NCBI RefSeq assembly: GCF_913776855.1
Contig: NZ_CAJYQD010000006.1
Span: forward strand, 1-64,000
Length of the DNA: 64,000 nt
Source of the DNA: an uncultured Sphingomonas sp.
GTDB taxonomy: Bacteria > Pseudomonadota > Alphaproteobacteria > Sphingomonadales > Sphingomonadaceae
Direction: 5' to 3'
The translations under genes were made by a program, and so were the position numbers. Under the pieces are notes generated by a model, which saw only the letters and a list, made by a program, of their open reading frames with translations, did no database searches and was not told the origin of the DNA. Shown in pieces: positions 61,815 through 64,000 of this stretch. Numbering within the stretch: position 1 is the first letter of the stretch; every line of letters starts with the position of its first letter.

Positions 61815-64000
61815 ATGAAGAAGTTCCACCTGCTGACCGCGACAGCCCTGTCGATGGTCGCGGGCGCCGTGCCGGCGCTGGCGCAGACCACGCCGACCGC
61901 TTCCGCCGAAACGCCGACGGCGCCGGCCGCGCCCGGTGCCGCTACGGCACAGGGCGACGATGATTGGGGGAACGAGATCATCGTGACCGCCAACCGCCGC
62001 GCCGAAACGATCCAGAACGTGCCGATCGCGGTGACCGCGGTGAACGCACAGCTGCTCGACGATGCCGGCGTGCGCGACATTCGCGGCCTGGAACAGCTGG
62101 CGCCCTCGCTCCAGACGACCACCGGCCAGTCCTCGGCAGTGTCGACCTCGCTGTCGATTCGCGGGGTTGGCACGGCGGGCGACAATCCCGGCTTCGAACC
62201 GGCGGTCGGCGTGTTCATCGACGGCGTGTTCCGTTCCCGGGCGGGCATCGCCATCGCCGAATTGCCCGAGATCGAGCGCGTCGAAGTGCTGCGCGGGCCG
62301 CAGGGGACATTGTTCGGGCGCAATACCTCGGCAGGGGCGCTGTCGGTGACCACCGCGATGCCGAAGTTCGACCTGGGCGGTTATGTCGAGGGCGAATACG
62401 GCAATTTCAACGCGTACGAACTGAAGGGCGCGCTGACCGGGCCGGTCAGCGAACAGCTCGCGCTGCGCATCGATGGCGGCTATCGCAAGCGCGACGGCTA
62501 TATCGAGGACGTCAATTCCGACCGTGCGTTCAACGACATCAACCGCTGGTACGTCCGCGGCCAGGCACTGTACGACACCTCGGCATTCAGCTTCCGCCTG
62601 ATCGGCGATTACTACAAGACCGACGAGCAGTGCTGCGGCGTGGTCAGTGGGACGCGCGGGTCCACCGCGGCCGCGATCCAGGCGATCGCGTCGCAGCAGG
62701 GCCGCACCGGCATCTACACCGGCGCCCCGTCGGACCGGAAGATGGCGGCATCGCCGAACCGCGATTATGGCGAGGCGGTGCGCGACTGGGGTATCTCCGG
62801 CGAGATCAATGCCGATGTCGGCGCGCTGAAGCTGACCTCGATCAGCGCCTATCGCGACTTCCGCGTGCTGCGGAACCAGGACATCGATTATTCGGGCATC
62901 GATCGCGCCTATCGCGACGGGTACCGCTCCGCGCTGCGCGACATCACGCAGGAAGTGCGGTTGCAGGGGCAGCTGTTCGATGGGAAGCTCGATTTCCTCG
63001 TCGGCGGCTTCTACCTCAACGAGAAGCTGAACCTGCGCGACACGGTGCGGCTGGGCAACGACGCCAACCGCTATGTCGACACGCTGCTGGCGGGCGTGCT
63101 GGGCGCGCCGCCCTCGGCGGGCGGTATCGGGCGTCAGGCGCAGTTCTTCGGCAGCTTCAACGTGCCGACCTTTACCCAGCTGGTGACGTCGCTGCGCGGC
63201 GGCGCGGCGCTGCCGACCGGTACGGTGCCGCTGTTCGGGCAGCTGCTCTATGCACAGAGCGCGGCGTTGCAGCAGGCGGCCCCTCCGGGATCGGCGCTGT
63301 TCAATTATCTGAACACGCCGCTGACCCCGAACGTCGCCGGACAGGGCAACAATAACGACGATTTCCAGGTCGATACCAACGCCTTCGCGCTGTTCACGCA
63401 CAACATCATCAACTTCAACGACAAGCTCTCGCTGACGCTGGGCCTGCGCTACAATTACGAGCGCAAGGAGCTGGCGGCGTCGATCAACAGCAATCCGGCG
63501 GCGTGCGGCTTCTTCCTCGGCAATGATCCGCGGGCGGTTACCTATCGCAACCTGATCCGCCAGGCGAGTCCGGCGTTGTTCCAGAACCTGTTCCTGCTCA
63601 GCTGCAATCCGGCGGTGTCGAGCGAGTTCAACGGCAATTACAGCCACAAGCGGTCGGAAAGCCGCCTGACCGGCACCGCCAAGCTCGCCTACAAATTCAC
63701 GCCCGACGTGCTGGGCTATGCCAGCTATGATCGCGGGTTCAAGTCGGGCGGTTACAATCTCGACCAGGCGAGCTTCAACACCACGGTGCTGGGCGGCGAC
63801 GGCGCGCAGGCGACCGATCTGGAATTCGGGGCGGAGACGGTCGACAGCTACGAACTGGGCCTCAAGACCAGCCTGACGCGGCAATTCTCGTTCAACGCGG
63901 CGTTCTTCTACCAGAAGTTCAAGGGGCTTCAGTCGCTGATCTTTGCCGGGAACAGCTTCGTCGTGCAGAATGTGCCCAAGTCGACCGCGAAGGGTATCGA
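61815..64000 (+). CDS. TonB-dependent receptor (partial, runs off the window end)
   Basis: This outer membrane active transporter starts MKKFHLLTATALSMVAGAVP with a signal peptide ending before QTTPT. The TonB box is in the segment EIIVTANRRAE. The plug domain includes NVPIAVTAVNAQLLDDAGVR, SLSIRGVGTAGDNPG and RVEVLRGPQGTLFGRNTSAG. Barrel strands follow, for example EYGNFNAYELKGALTGPVSE, but no stop codon occurs before base 64000 (728 codons read). The plug resembles the large FecA/CirA-like group of sphingomonads, whose substrates range from siderophores to aromatic or plant glycosides. The substrate cannot be inferred. Confidence 0.95.
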   Translation, partial: MKKFHLLTATALSMVAGAVPALAQTTPTASAETPTAPAAPGAATAQGDDDWGNEIIVTANRRAETIQNVPIAVTAVNAQLLDDAGVRDIRGLEQLAPSLQTTTGQSSAVSTSLSIRGVGTAGDNPGFEPAVGVFIDGVFRSRAGIAIAELPEIERVEVLRGPQGTLFGRNTSAGALSVTTAMPKFDLGGYVEGEYGNFNAYELKGALTGPVSEQLALRIDGGYRKRDGYIEDVNSDRAFNDINRWYVRGQALYDTSAFSFRLIGDYYKTDEQCCGVVSGTRGSTAAAIQAIASQQGRTGIYTGAPSDRKMAASPNRDYGEAVRDWGISGEINADVGALKLTSISAYRDFRVLRNQDIDYSGIDRAYRDGYRSALRDITQEVRLQGQLFDGKLDFLVGGFYLNEKLNLRDTVRLGNDANRYVDTLLAGVLGAPPSAGGIGRQAQFFGSFNVPTFTQLVTSLRGGAALPTGTVPLFGQLLYAQSAALQQAAPPGSALFNYLNTPLTPNVAGQGNNNDDFQVDTNAFALFTHNIINFNDKLSLTLGLRYNYERKELAASINSNPAACGFFLGNDPRAVTYRNLIRQASPALFQNLFLLSCNPAVSSEFNGNYSHKRSESRLTGTAKLAYKFTPDVLGYASYDRGFKSGGYNLDQASFNTTVLGGDGAQATDLEFGAETVDSYELGLKTSLTRQFSFNAAFFYQKFKGLQSLIFAGNSFVVQNVPKSTAKGI

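Noticed and set aside
61512..63884. A 790-codon open frame on the minus strand opposite the TonB-dependent receptor and the start of folE
   Set aside because: It is antisense to a clear receptor with plug and signal peptide, has Arg/Gln/Val-rich composition typical of GC-rich shadow frames, and shows no family motif.
1..64000. CRISPR arrays, phage clusters, insertion sequences, toxin-antitoxin pairs
   Set aside because: No regularly spaced direct repeats, transposase motifs, capsid or portal genes, or recognisable toxin-antitoxin pairs were found on either strand.

Overview
The window is GC-rich, gene-dense chromosomal DNA that looks like an alphaproteobacterium of the Sphingomonas group. 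This assignment is inferred, not computed. It rests on the order trpG-trpD-trpC-moaC-moeA-lexA, a GTTC-N7-GTTC LexA box of alphaproteobacterial type, TamA/TamB, Flp pilins, a TonB-dependent receptor, the GH10/GH67 glucuronoxylan pair, and sphingomonad-like dispersed inverted repeats. No phage, insertion sequence, integrase island or CRISPR array was seen.

Layout. 1-5.8 kb: translation and secretion genes (ffh, rpsP, rimM, trmD, rplS), interrupted by a BLUF photoreceptor, a small secreted protein and a thioredoxin-reductase-like flavoprotein. 5.9-10.4 kb: a VOC protein, then a bacteriophytochrome histidine kinase and a LOV hybrid histidine kinase in tandem. With the BLUF protein, three photoreceptor chemistries lie within about 8 kb. 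10.3-15.6 kb: an MpaB-type oxygenase, NAD synthetase, two divergent L,D-transpeptidases and a lipoprotein.

15.6-29.6 kb (minus strand): eleven genes separated by at most 14 bases, most with overlapping stop and start codons. In transcription order they are an FdhF/YdeP molybdoenzyme, fdhD, mobA, then cheW, cheR-TPR, cheW, a methyl-accepting receptor, a CheA-receiver hybrid, cheB, and two hybrid histidine kinases. The chemosensory part has the gene content of a Wsp/Che3-like non-flagellar pathway, but no GGDEF (WspR) or CheY output gene. Two hybrid kinases sit where the output should be.

29.7-36.8 kb: thiolase, prepilin peptidase, a YcgG/GntA-like plus DUF1989 pair with a divergent MarR regulator, a BrkB/YihY protein and tamA. 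36.8-44.5 kb: tamB, then a divergent GH10 xylanase and GH67 alpha-glucuronidase sharing a LacI/XylR-type operator candidate. 44.8-49.7 kb: lexA with an upstream LexA box, moeA, moaC and trpCDG. 49.8-56 kb: a secreted DEIVVC-motif protein, a DUF2256 zinc ribbon, aroB, aroK, a 45-residue membrane peptide, a large exported protein, xerD and accA. 56-61.6 kb: two Flp pilins, mutT, a methyltransferase, comF, grxC, a nitrilase-family amidase, a DUF1178 protein, tRNA-Arg(CCT), a lipoprotein and folE. 61.8 kb to the end: a TonB-dependent receptor cut by the window edge.

The best candidates for an undescribed system are the molybdoenzyme-chemosensory gene train with its paired hybrid-kinase output, the BLUF/phytochrome/LOV cluster, and the YcgG-DUF1989-MarR module.
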